Source: Aliidiomarina sp.
Lineage (GTDB): Bacteria > Pseudomonadota > Gammaproteobacteria > Enterobacterales > Alteromonadaceae
Direction: 5' to 3'
Length of the DNA: 64,000 bases
Assembly: GCF_022565475.1 (NCBI RefSeq)
Contig: NZ_JAIUMR010000003.1
Coordinates: 124,001-188,000 of the forward strand
Part shown: positions 18,227 to 26,658 of the stretch, piece by piece
How the letters are laid out: each line of letters begins with the position of its first letter
Position numbering within the stretch: the stretch's first letter is position 1
Made by a program: the position numbers and the translations under genes
The notes under the pieces: model-generated
What the model was told of the DNA's origin: nothing
The model's database searches: none
Seen by the model: only the letters and a program-made list of their open reading frames with translations

Positions 18227-19399
18227 ATGGCTGAACAGAGCAGCAGCGACGACTCCGAAAAAACAGAACCCGCCACGCCCCGAAGGCTGCAAAAAGCCAA
18301 GGAAGAGGGGCAGGTTGCGCGATCGCGAGAGTTAACCACATTTGTGCTTCTGTTTGGCGGTTTGATTGGCCTGTGGGGCATGGGCTCTATGCTTTACGAG
18401 CAGGTTGGTTTTGTCATGGAGCAATCGTTTCTATTTGAACGCCAGCAGGCATTTGAAATTGGCCCGATGTTGATGAACGTGGCCATGCTCGCGCAACATG
18501 CATTATTCGCCTTGATGCCGCTGTTTATGTTGATGGTGGTGCTTGCTTTAGTCGCCCCGGCGCTACTCGGCGGTTGGTTAGTGTCGGCGAAAGGCATGAA
18601 GCCACAGTTATCGAAACTGAACCCAGTCAAAGGCGTGAAACGAATTTTTTCTAGCCAAGCGTTGGCCGAGCTCGGCAAGGCCATTGCCAAGTCATTGCTG
18701 GTTGGCGGTGTTTTGATCATATTTCTTATGTCTCGCCACGGCGAATACATGAATTTAATGAAGCAGCCGGTGCAACAGGCACTGGCGAACGCGTTGCAGT
18801 TGGCGGCGCAAGCTGCGTTATTGATGGTTTTGACGCTGATTGTTGTGGTGCTGATCGATGTGCCTTTTCAGTTATACAGTCATGCCAAGAAGATGAAAAT
18901 GACCAAGGACGAGGTAAAGCGAGAGCACAAGGAAACCGAAGGTGATCCGCATGTGAAAGCGCGAATCCGTTCGCAGCAACAAGCCATGTCGCGCAATCGG
19001 ATGATGAGCAAAGTGCCCGAAGCGAACGTGATTATTACGAACCCGACCCATTATGCGGTGGCTTTGCAGTATGATGAGCAGAATATGAATGCGCCGCGCG
19101 TCGTGGCGAAAGGCACCGAAGCGGTGGCCGCAAGAATTCGTGAGATTGCCGCCGAACATAAAATTCCGCTATTAGAAGCACCTGCATTGGCTCGTGCGTT
19201 ATACTTCAACGTCGATTTGGACCGTGAAATTCCCGGTCCCTTGTATGCAGCTGTAGCGGAAGTCTTAGCTTGGGCGTTCCGTTTGAAACAAGTGAAAGTG
19301 AGCGGTGGCGATGTGCCGCCGAAGCCGAAAGGGCTCGAAGTACCGTCAAAAATGGCCGAGGGTAAGGTTCATCCGCGGCACCAGGAGGAAAGTGAATGA
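18227..19399 (+). CDS. flhB: Flagellar biosynthesis protein FlhB
   Basis: SDDSEKTEPATPRRLQKAKEEGQVARSREL and autocleavage NPTH motif (VIITNPTHYAVALQYD). Confidence 0.97.
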   Translation: MAEQSSSDDSEKTEPATPRRLQKAKEEGQVARSRELTTFVLLFGGLIGLWGMGSMLYEQVGFVMEQSFLFERQQAFEIGPMLMNVAMLAQHALFALMPLFMLMVVLALVAPALLGGWLVSAKGMKPQLSKLNPVKGVKRIFSSQALAELGKAIAKSLLVGGVLIIFLMSRHGEYMNLMKQPVQQALANALQLAAQAALLMVLTLIVVVLIDVPFQLYSHAKKMKMTKDEVKREHKETEGDPHVKARIRSQQQAMSRNRMMSKVPEANVIITNPTHYAVALQYDEQNMNAPRVVAKGTEAVAARIREIAAEHKIPLLEAPALARALYFNVDLDREIPGPLYAAVAEVLAWAFRLKQVKVSGGDVPPKPKGLEVPSKMAEGKVHPRHQEESE

Positions 19400-21480
19400 A
19401 GGGTGTCCAGTACACGCTTGGGCAATTAGGTAAGTCGCTTGACGGCCGGATGCAACTGTTCATCGGCCCGATCCTGATCTTACTGATTTTGGCGATGATG
19501 GTATTGCCACTACCGCCATTTGCGCTCGATATGCTCTTCACCTTCAATATCGCTCTGGCTTTGATGGTGCTCTTGGTCAGCATGTTTGCGGAAAAACCGC
19601 TCGACTTTGCTGCCTTTCCGGCGGTGTTGCTGTTTACCACGCTATTACGCCTGTCACTGAACGTAGCGTCAACGCGTGTCGTTTTGATGCAAGGTCACAC
19701 CGGTGGAGACGCTGCCGGTAAAGTGATTGAGTCTTTCGGTCAGTTCCTTGTTGGCGGTAATTTCGCCGTCGGTATCGTCGTCTTTTTGATTTTGGTGATT
19801 ATCAACTTCATGGTTATCACCAAAGGTGCTGGGCGGATCGCTGAAGTTGGCGCGCGCTTTATGCTTGACGCGATGCCGGGTAAACAAATGGCGATCGACG
19901 CGGACTTGAATGCCGGCTTAATCGGTGAAGAAGAAGCCAAGCGCCGCCGTCAAGAAGTTGCGCAGGAAGCTGATTTTTACGGTTCAATGGACGGTGCGAG
20001 TAAGTTCGTCCGCGGTGATGCGGTTGCGGGCTTAGTGATCATGGTCGTCAATATTATCGGCGGTTTGATGATCGGTACCATGCAGCACAATTTGAGTTTT
20101 GCCGAAGCCGGTCAAGTCTACATTTTGCTTGCGATTGGTGACGGCTTGGTCGCGCAGATCCCAGCGTTAGTTATTTCTACAGCCGCCGGTGTAACCGTTT
20201 CGCGAGTGAATACCGACGAAGACGTTGGCCAGCAGATGGTCAGCCAGTTATTTGTTAATCCGAAAGTTATGATCTTGGCGGCCTGTGTTATTGGTTTGCT
20301 TGGGTTAGTGCCAGGCATGCCGAATTTTGTCTTCTTGCTGTTTACTGCCGGACTTGGTTTTATGGCATGGCGTCTTCTTAAAAAGCAAAAGCTTGCGGCT
20401 GAGGCGGTGCCTGTTGATCAAGCCCCGGTTGCTCAATTTGAGTCGCCGGAAGCAACATGGGCTGATGTTCAACTGGTTGATACCCTGGGTATGGAAGTTG
20501 GTCACCGGTTGATTGCGTTGGTGGATGACCGTCAACAAGGTGAACTGCTTGGACGAATTAAAAGCGTGCGCAAGAAGTTTGCTCAAGATGTCGGCTTTTT
20601 GCCTCCGGTCGTGCATATTCGCGATAACCTCGAGCTGAACCCCAACACCTATGTCATTACCCTGAAAGGTGGTGAAGTGGGACGCGCAGAAATTTATCCA
20701 GAGAAATGGTTAGCGATTAACCCGGGTCAGGTCACCGGTGATGTCCAAGGCATTGCGACGGTCGATCCCGCTTTTGGGCTCGAAGCAACGTGGATTGACG
20801 CGAGCGAGCGCGAGCATGCGCAAATTTACGGCTATACCGTGGTGGACGCGAGTACTGTGGTTGCGACGCACTTAAATCACCTGCTTCAGCGCTTTGCGAG
20901 TGAGCTACTTGGCCGTCAAGAAGTGCAGCAATTGGTTGATAAGCTGGCGGAAGAAAATAAAACCTTGGTTGAAGATGTAGTACCGAAATGTGTGTCTGTA
21001 ACCGTGCTCCAACGTATCCTGCAGAATCTATTGGACGAAGAAGTTTCGATTCGCGATATGCGTACGATTTTTGATACCCTAGCCGAGTTTGAGGGGCAAA
21101 ATATTGACGCCCATGATCTCACTGCGCAAGTGCGTTTGGCGCTCGGTCGGGCAATTACCCAAAAATGGTTCGGCGGCGAGAAAGAACTCCATGTAATCGG
21201 TCTCGATGTACGGCTAGAACAGGTTCTTATGCAAGCAATGAATAGTGGTGGCGCGCTCGAGCCGGGACTGGCGGCAACATTGCAGCAACAGGCGCAACTG
21301 GCATTGCAACGTCAAGAAACGCTCGGCGAACCGCCGGTTCTCGTTTGTCAGCATAGTTTGCGGCCATTATTATCGAATTTCTTGCGTCGGCAATTACGTT
21401 ATTTAGTGGTGATGTCACAAGCGGAAATCCCTGATGACCGGACAATGAAAATCACCGCAATGATTGGAGAAAGTCAATGA
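19396..21480 (+). CDS. flhA: Flagellar biosynthesis protein FlhA
   Basis: AEKPLDFAAFPAVLLFTTLLRLSLNVASTRVVLMQGHTGGDAAGKVIESFGQFLVGGN. Confidence 0.97.
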   Translation: MKGVQYTLGQLGKSLDGRMQLFIGPILILLILAMMVLPLPPFALDMLFTFNIALALMVLLVSMFAEKPLDFAAFPAVLLFTTLLRLSLNVASTRVVLMQGHTGGDAAGKVIESFGQFLVGGNFAVGIVVFLILVIINFMVITKGAGRIAEVGARFMLDAMPGKQMAIDADLNAGLIGEEEAKRRRQEVAQEADFYGSMDGASKFVRGDAVAGLVIMVVNIIGGLMIGTMQHNLSFAEAGQVYILLAIGDGLVAQIPALVISTAAGVTVSRVNTDEDVGQQMVSQLFVNPKVMILAACVIGLLGLVPGMPNFVFLLFTAGLGFMAWRLLKKQKLAAEAVPVDQAPVAQFESPEATWADVQLVDTLGMEVGHRLIALVDDRQQGELLGRIKSVRKKFAQDVGFLPPVVHIRDNLELNPNTYVITLKGGEVGRAEIYPEKWLAINPGQVTGDVQGIATVDPAFGLEATWIDASEREHAQIYGYTVVDASTVVATHLNHLLQRFASELLGRQEVQQLVDKLAEENKTLVEDVVPKCVSVTVLQRILQNLLDEEVSIRDMRTIFDTLAEFEGQNIDAHDLTAQVRLALGRAITQKWFGGEKELHVIGLDVRLEQVLMQAMNSGGALEPGLAATLQQQAQLALQRQETLGEPPVLVCQHSLRPLLSNFLRRQLRYLVVMSQAEIPDDRTMKITAMIGESQ

Positions 21481-23621
21481 GTGTAAGGCGCTTTTTAGCA
21501 GCCAATAATCGTGAAGCCATGAAGCAAGTGCGCGAAGCACTGGGCGACGATGCACTCATTTTGTCCTCGCGGAGTACGGACAATGGTTATGAAATCTTGG
21601 CCATGGTTGAGGAAGACCTCGAAGAAAAAGTAGCCCAAGTCGACGCACCGCCGCAAGACTTTGCTGGTTTGGCTCAACGCTTGTTGAGCGAAGTGAATGA
21701 TATGCGGCGTTTACTTCAGCAGGGACAAAACGCTGGCGCAGCACCGGTGGCGAAAAAGCATCCAGTACAAGAACTCGCTACATTAATGCAATCGAGCGGC
21801 TTTTCGTCGGCGTTGATTCGTGAGTTTGCCGGGCTGTTGCCGAGTCAGCTCAGCGATGTTCGTGCGTGGTTAAAAACACAATTGCAGCAGCGTTTGCTCG
21901 CGCCCCAGTTTCCGGCAGAGCTTTTTCAAGATGGCGTTTTAGCCTTAGTTGGACCAACGGGTGTCGGTAAAACGACGACAACCGCCAAGTTGGCCGCTAA
22001 TTATGTCATGCAGTTTGGTTCTGACGCACTGCTGTTAGTCACCACAGATAACTATCGTGTTGGTGCGCGTGAACAGCTTAAAGTTTACGCGGGCTTATTA
22101 GACGTCGACATGTACGCACTTGAAGAGGGCGAGTCACTCGACAAATTGGCCGCGCAAATGCAGGGTAAGCGCTTGGTGTTGATCGACACGATTGGCATGA
22201 GTCAGCGCGACCAGCGACTGACGCAACGCGTTGCTGAATTACAGTTTGCCGATGGCCAACAAGCCGGGCCTATGACGCGCTTAGTGTTGCTATTGAATAG
22301 CGCAAGTCAGCGTGGCATGTTGCAAGAAGTTGTGGACCGTTTTCAGGACTCTGCGCGCGCAGCAGGCAACGAAATTCGCGACTGTATTTTGTCCAAAATT
22401 GATGAATCGGTGCATTTAGGTGCAGCGCTTGACGTGGTGATTCGCAATGGCTTGACGATTCACTTTGTTGCCAATGGTCAACGCGTACCTGAGGATCTGG
22501 ACTTGGTCGACTTTGGTCAATTGATCGAGCAAGCAATGCCCGAAGTAGGTGCGGATGATTTAGATTTTGCACAGTGGTTGCAAGGTTTTTCGAATGCTCA
22601 AGACGAGCCGGTGAGTCGCCGTAACCTACAGGCTCAAGGTCAGCAGGTGTCGCAACAATATCAGTCGCTGGCTGAGCTGTTGCCGGGATTCGAGACGTTG
22701 GAGGTGTTGTGGCAATTAAGCGAGCAGCCCAAAGCGAGCCAGCCTCAACAGTATCAGCAATGGTTGCATGGCGCCCATGATGCGTTGCTAGAGGCGGTAC
22801 CTCACGCAATTTTATGGATTGAAGATAAGCCGGTGAGTGGCCGCAGTTGGCGTCTGCCTAACTTAGCATTAGGCATGGACGGTGAAGTGTTGCCGTTACC
22901 TTTGACCGAACAGCTTTCGCCGGTTCATTATGGCCAAGCGCTGGGGGTAAAACGGCATGTGTTTGCGAGTTTGCCGGAAACGTATACGCTCCACGAGCTA
23001 TTCAATGAACATCAACACTGGATAGCGGTTCTAAATCGAAATCACCGTGTTTGGCAGCAAGTGGGGAGCAACTGGGAACGCATTTCTCTTTTGAAATTGC
23101 GAGACGGCCTTGAGCCTTTCCAACAGCAGAACATTCGCTATCGAGGCGAATCGGCTAAATTGTCATTAACCCGAGGTCATGTTTGCTTGCAGGAGAATGA
23201 CTTCCCTGTCGAACTTGTTTATGGTGAAGTCAGATCGGTGGAACGAGCTTCGACTTTAGTTCGTCGCTTTTGGGTATTGCCGGCCGGATTGACCGAAGCA
23301 TCGCAATTAAGTTTGATTCATCAACAGTTATTCAGTGATGAGATTCAGAGCCTGACGCGTTTTGTTTATGGCCAATTTACGCCGGCTGACGTGCATGAAA
23401 TAGCGCCCGAGGTAGCTACCATGCTGGCGACATCGTTAGCGGCTACGGCGTTGTTTTTAGAGCAAAGTCGAAAACCTGAAGTAGCCGCCCTGCGGGGACG
23501 TTTGTTGACGTCAACAAACAAGCGGGGCAAAGCGAACGCGCGCAAAATTGTCCAAAGTGTATTACAGTTATTCCGCACCAGCGCGGCACTTCGGGTCATG
23601 TCGACTGGTGTGAAACGTTAA
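21477..23621 (+). CDS. flhF: Flagellar biosynthesis GTPase FlhF with long C-terminal extension
   Basis: SRP-type NG domain: ALVGPTGVGKTTTTAKLAANYV, TTDNYRVGAREQL, DTIGMSQRDQRL; 714 aa with ~360 aa after the G domain. Confidence 0.93.
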   Translation: MSVRRFLAANNREAMKQVREALGDDALILSSRSTDNGYEILAMVEEDLEEKVAQVDAPPQDFAGLAQRLLSEVNDMRRLLQQGQNAGAAPVAKKHPVQELATLMQSSGFSSALIREFAGLLPSQLSDVRAWLKTQLQQRLLAPQFPAELFQDGVLALVGPTGVGKTTTTAKLAANYVMQFGSDALLLVTTDNYRVGAREQLKVYAGLLDVDMYALEEGESLDKLAAQMQGKRLVLIDTIGMSQRDQRLTQRVAELQFADGQQAGPMTRLVLLLNSASQRGMLQEVVDRFQDSARAAGNEIRDCILSKIDESVHLGAALDVVIRNGLTIHFVANGQRVPEDLDLVDFGQLIEQAMPEVGADDLDFAQWLQGFSNAQDEPVSRRNLQAQGQQVSQQYQSLAELLPGFETLEVLWQLSEQPKASQPQQYQQWLHGAHDALLEAVPHAILWIEDKPVSGRSWRLPNLALGMDGEVLPLPLTEQLSPVHYGQALGVKRHVFASLPETYTLHELFNEHQHWIAVLNRNHRVWQQVGSNWERISLLKLRDGLEPFQQQNIRYRGESAKLSLTRGHVCLQENDFPVELVYGEVRSVERASTLVRRFWVLPAGLTEASQLSLIHQQLFSDEIQSLTRFVYGQFTPADVHEIAPEVATMLATSLAATALFLEQSRKPEVAALRGRLLTSTNKRGKANARKIVQSVLQLFRTSAALRVMSTGVKR

Positions 23622-23636
23622 CATAGAGGTAGATCA

Positions 23637-24149
23637 GTGACCACAGCAGTCAGTGGCGATCAAGCTGCCGGCCTCCGCCAATGGGCGGGGCAGCATAAAA
23701 AGGATAAACCTGAAGCGCAGGCCGTTACGCGTGCGTCACGTGGCACCATTGTGGTCGTTGGCTTGCCGTCTGCGTTGTTGAATGACACAAGTTGTGTACG
23801 CGCTGAACTTGAGCGTTATGCGCAAGCGGGTAAGCAATGGGTCGGTAACAGCGATGATTGGGATATTATAGCCGCTGAATCGTCGCCGCTTGGGCTTGCC
23901 GAGCTTGCTACGCAATATCAGCGTTGGGTATTGTGGGTAGAGCCTGATTTGAATGGTTTCCAACGCGCTTATTATGGTTTGAAAACCTTGCAGCGAGCAG
24001 GCGCGCCGAAGCAAGTGCTGCTGATGCATCCGCCATTGTCGTCGACGCGAGGTCTGATCGCGAACGTGGAAGCAGTGGCGGCACGATTCTTCGGAATTCG
24101 TTTGTTGCGAATTCAATTACCCGTGAGTATGTCTAAGCAGGAGTCCTGA
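23637..24149 (+). CDS. Degenerate FlhG/FleN-like protein lacking ATPase motifs
   Basis: N-terminal SGDQAAGLRQWA matches the FlhG DQAxxLR activator helix; position between flhF and fliA; no Walker A. Confidence 0.7.
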   Translation: MTTAVSGDQAAGLRQWAGQHKKDKPEAQAVTRASRGTIVVVGLPSALLNDTSCVRAELERYAQAGKQWVGNSDDWDIIAAESSPLGLAELATQYQRWVLWVEPDLNGFQRAYYGLKTLQRAGAPKQVLLMHPPLSSTRGLIANVEAVAARFFGIRLLRIQLPVSMSKQES

Positions 24150-24157
24150 TCACGACC

Positions 24158-24862
24158 ATGTACACCGCACAAGGCAAATTAAATCGTGAGTCGGTAGTAC
24201 AACAGTACTACCCGACGGTTCGGCGACACGCACTGGCTTTGCAGGTGAGGCTGCCGGCTGGGGTCGATATCGACGATTTGATTCAAGCGGGATTGGAAGG
24301 TTTACTCGACGCACTCGGGCGTTTCGATCCGCAAGCTGGCGTTGCTTTCTCGACGTTCGCGCATCAGCGTATTCGTGGGGCCATGATTGACGAATTGCGT
24401 TCGCGAGATTGGCTTCCACGCAGTGTCCGGCGGACCGCGCGGGAAATTGAAGCAGCAGTGCAAAAGCTGCAACAGCAACTCGGCCGTGCTCCCGAAGAGC
24501 GCGAAATCGCTGCGCAGTTAAATATGGAATTAGAGGAATACCGAAAGGTTCTGCTCGATACGAATAATGGTTTAGTGCTGTCTTATGACGATGTGGTGAC
24601 CGATCACGAAGAAGCCCAGTTGGGTGAAAGCGACGAGCAATGGTCGCCGGCAGAAGCCTTGTTTAGCAGTGAGCGAAAGGAACTGATTGCGCGTGCGATT
24701 GCTGCACTCCCAGAAAAAGAAAAGCTGGTGATGGCGCTGTATTATCAAGAAGAGCTTAACTTAAAAGAGATTGGTGCGGTTCTCGATGTCAGTGAGTCAC
24801 GGGTATCGCAATTGCATTCGCAAGCGATCAAGCGGATTCGGGCGAGCGTCCTCGCAGACTAA
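24158..24862 (+). CDS. fliA: RNA polymerase sigma factor FliA (sigma28)
   Basis: DIDDLIQAGLEGLLDALGRFDPQAGVAFSTFAHQRIRGAMIDELRSRDWLPRSVRR and region 4 LKEIGAVLDVSESRVSQLHSQAIKRIR. Confidence 0.97.
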   Translation: MYTAQGKLNRESVVQQYYPTVRRHALALQVRLPAGVDIDDLIQAGLEGLLDALGRFDPQAGVAFSTFAHQRIRGAMIDELRSRDWLPRSVRRTAREIEAAVQKLQQQLGRAPEEREIAAQLNMELEEYRKVLLDTNNGLVLSYDDVVTDHEEAQLGESDEQWSPAEALFSSERKELIARAIAALPEKEKLVMALYYQEELNLKEIGAVLDVSESRVSQLHSQAIKRIRASVLAD

Positions 24863-24890
24863 CCCGTTTGGACTAGTTTTCTAGGCAGAT

Positions 24891-24920
24891 AAAAAGGCAC
24901 CGCGATGACGGTGCCTTGTT
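24891..24920. terminator. Terminator between fliA and the convergent serine hydrolase gene
   Basis: AAAAAGGCACCgcgatgacGGTGCCTTGTTG. Confidence 0.8.
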
Positions 24921-24932
24921 GTATCTGTGGAG

Positions 24933-26507
24933 CTAATCTTTTCGCTTGAAACTCACATTACGATAATAATTGGTCGGATAAATGCCGACTTGGGTAAGTA
25001 CCGGACGCAACGTCCAAGTGACTTCAAGACTTGCGGCATTACCATCACGGTCGCGGGTAAAATGAACAAACTTTTCCCGTTGCGCACGGTTGCGATACGA
25101 CGCACGCCAGGTGTCATGGTGCCAATGTTCGAGGTCCAAAATACTTACGCCGTCATCCCAAAAGTGCAGCGCTAAGCCTTGTTCCGTGGCAAATACTTGG
25201 ACTTCACCATATTGCTTGTCGTGATAGCGGCCGATCAACTGTGCATTGGATAAGGTTGGCTCGGTATTGAGCTGACGCTCTGCATGAATGGCGTCGCGGG
25301 CAGCAGACGCACGCTCATAGCTTTGGTTGTAACGGTCGAGGAGCTCGTGCGTCCAATCGCGCGGGTCAAGGCCAGCAATACGGTCGATAATTTCGTTGGC
25401 GACCGCGACTTGATAGCTCGAGAAGGTGTTGGTGACCACGACAATGCCAAGGTCGAGCTCTGGAATGAGGACTAAATTAGTATTAAATCCGTCCGTCGCC
25501 CCGCCGTGTTGGCTGCGCTGAAAACCGCGATACTCGTCAAGGCTCCAGCCGAGACCATAAGCGCGGATAGGCTCACTGCGATCACCGCGGCCCGTTACAA
25601 TCTGCGGATGGTGCATGTCGCGCATGACGCGTTCGCTGAGCAAGCGCTCACCGTTATAGACGCCAGGCTCACCAAGCTGCAAGCGGATCCACTGTGCCAT
25701 ATCGTTCACTGAAGTATTCACGGAAGCTGACGGGCCAACGTTGTCGAAGTTGCGACGTTGAATTTCCACCAGTTCGCCATCGATCCACTGATGTGGCCAA
25801 GCGATATTGCTGTCTTGATCACTAAACTGAGTAATTGACGTGTTGGAGCGCAACATATTCAATGGTTGAAATAATCGCTGCGCCATGAAGTCGTCCCAGC
25901 TCATGCCCGATACTGCAGCGACGATTTCACCTGCGACGGAGTACATGACATTGCTATACACATAGCGTGAGCGGAAGGGTGCCTCAAATTCATGATGGCG
26001 CATGGCTTCAATCACGGTCCGACGATCAGCCGTGGGCATGAACTGCAAGCGATTACCAGTCATGCGGCCAACACCGACACGATGAATAAGTAAGTCACGA
26101 ATAGTCACTTCCCGAGTGACCCAAGGGTCCGCGAGCTGGAACCATGGAAGGTAGTCGATGACCTTGTCATCCCAATCGAGCTTGCCTTCATCGACCAGCA
26201 TGGCAAGGGTTGCGACAGTCATTGCTTTCGTGGTGGAGGCAACGCCAAATAAGGTGTCGGCATTGACGTTAGCCGACTCACTTTGGCGCAGCACCCCGTA
26301 ACCTTCAGCGTGGATAACTTGGTCTTGATAGACCACAGCGACCGCCATTCCAGGCACTCCCCACGCTTGACGACCCGCTTCAATGCGCTCATCGAGCCCC
26401 GCCAATTTTGCTTCAATTTCTTGGTTCTGAGCAACCACTGGCGATGTCAAACTGGTCAGCAATAGCCAACCTGTGGTTAGCGCGAACGCCACCTGAGAAA
26501 CTTTCAT
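24933..26507 (-). CDS. Serine hydrolase (beta-lactamase/class C-like) with C-terminal DUF3471-like region
   Basis: Signal peptide MKVSQVAFALTTGWLLLTSLTSPVVAQ; SxxK (STTK) and YSN motifs. Confidence 0.85.
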   Translation of the reverse strand: MKVSQVAFALTTGWLLLTSLTSPVVAQNQEIEAKLAGLDERIEAGRQAWGVPGMAVAVVYQDQVIHAEGYGVLRQSESANVNADTLFGVASTTKAMTVATLAMLVDEGKLDWDDKVIDYLPWFQLADPWVTREVTIRDLLIHRVGVGRMTGNRLQFMPTADRRTVIEAMRHHEFEAPFRSRYVYSNVMYSVAGEIVAAVSGMSWDDFMAQRLFQPLNMLRSNTSITQFSDQDSNIAWPHQWIDGELVEIQRRNFDNVGPSASVNTSVNDMAQWIRLQLGEPGVYNGERLLSERVMRDMHHPQIVTGRGDRSEPIRAYGLGWSLDEYRGFQRSQHGGATDGFNTNLVLIPELDLGIVVVTNTFSSYQVAVANEIIDRIAGLDPRDWTHELLDRYNQSYERASAARDAIHAERQLNTEPTLSNAQLIGRYHDKQYGEVQVFATEQGLALHFWDDGVSILDLEHWHHDTWRASYRNRAQREKFVHFTRDRDGNAASLEVTWTLRPVLTQVGIYPTNYYRNVSFKRKD

Positions 26508-26551
26508 AACTCTTCCTCGTTCAATTATTTTCCTTACCATAACAAAAACCC

Positions 26552-26623
26552 ACTGCAAATACATGATGTTACCGCCCTGGCTCGGAGCCGGAATTATTTT
26601 TGTTCTGGCTCGGAGCCAGAACA
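26552..26623 (-). repeat. Double-palindrome element upstream of the serine hydrolase (copy A)
   Basis: Sense to the gene: TGTTCTGGCTCCGAGCCAGAACAAAAATAATTCCGGCTCCGAGCCAGGGCGGTAACATCATGTATTTGCAGT; two GGCTCCGAGCC palindromes 28 nt apart. Confidence 0.8.
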
Positions 26624-26658
26624 GGTTGCGAAATGGAAGCGATGAGTGGCGTTTCGGA

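Noticed and set aside
22270-22809. 179 aa antisense ORF inside flhF
   Set aside because: Antisense shadow of the FlhF extension; composition is that of a reverse-frame artefact.
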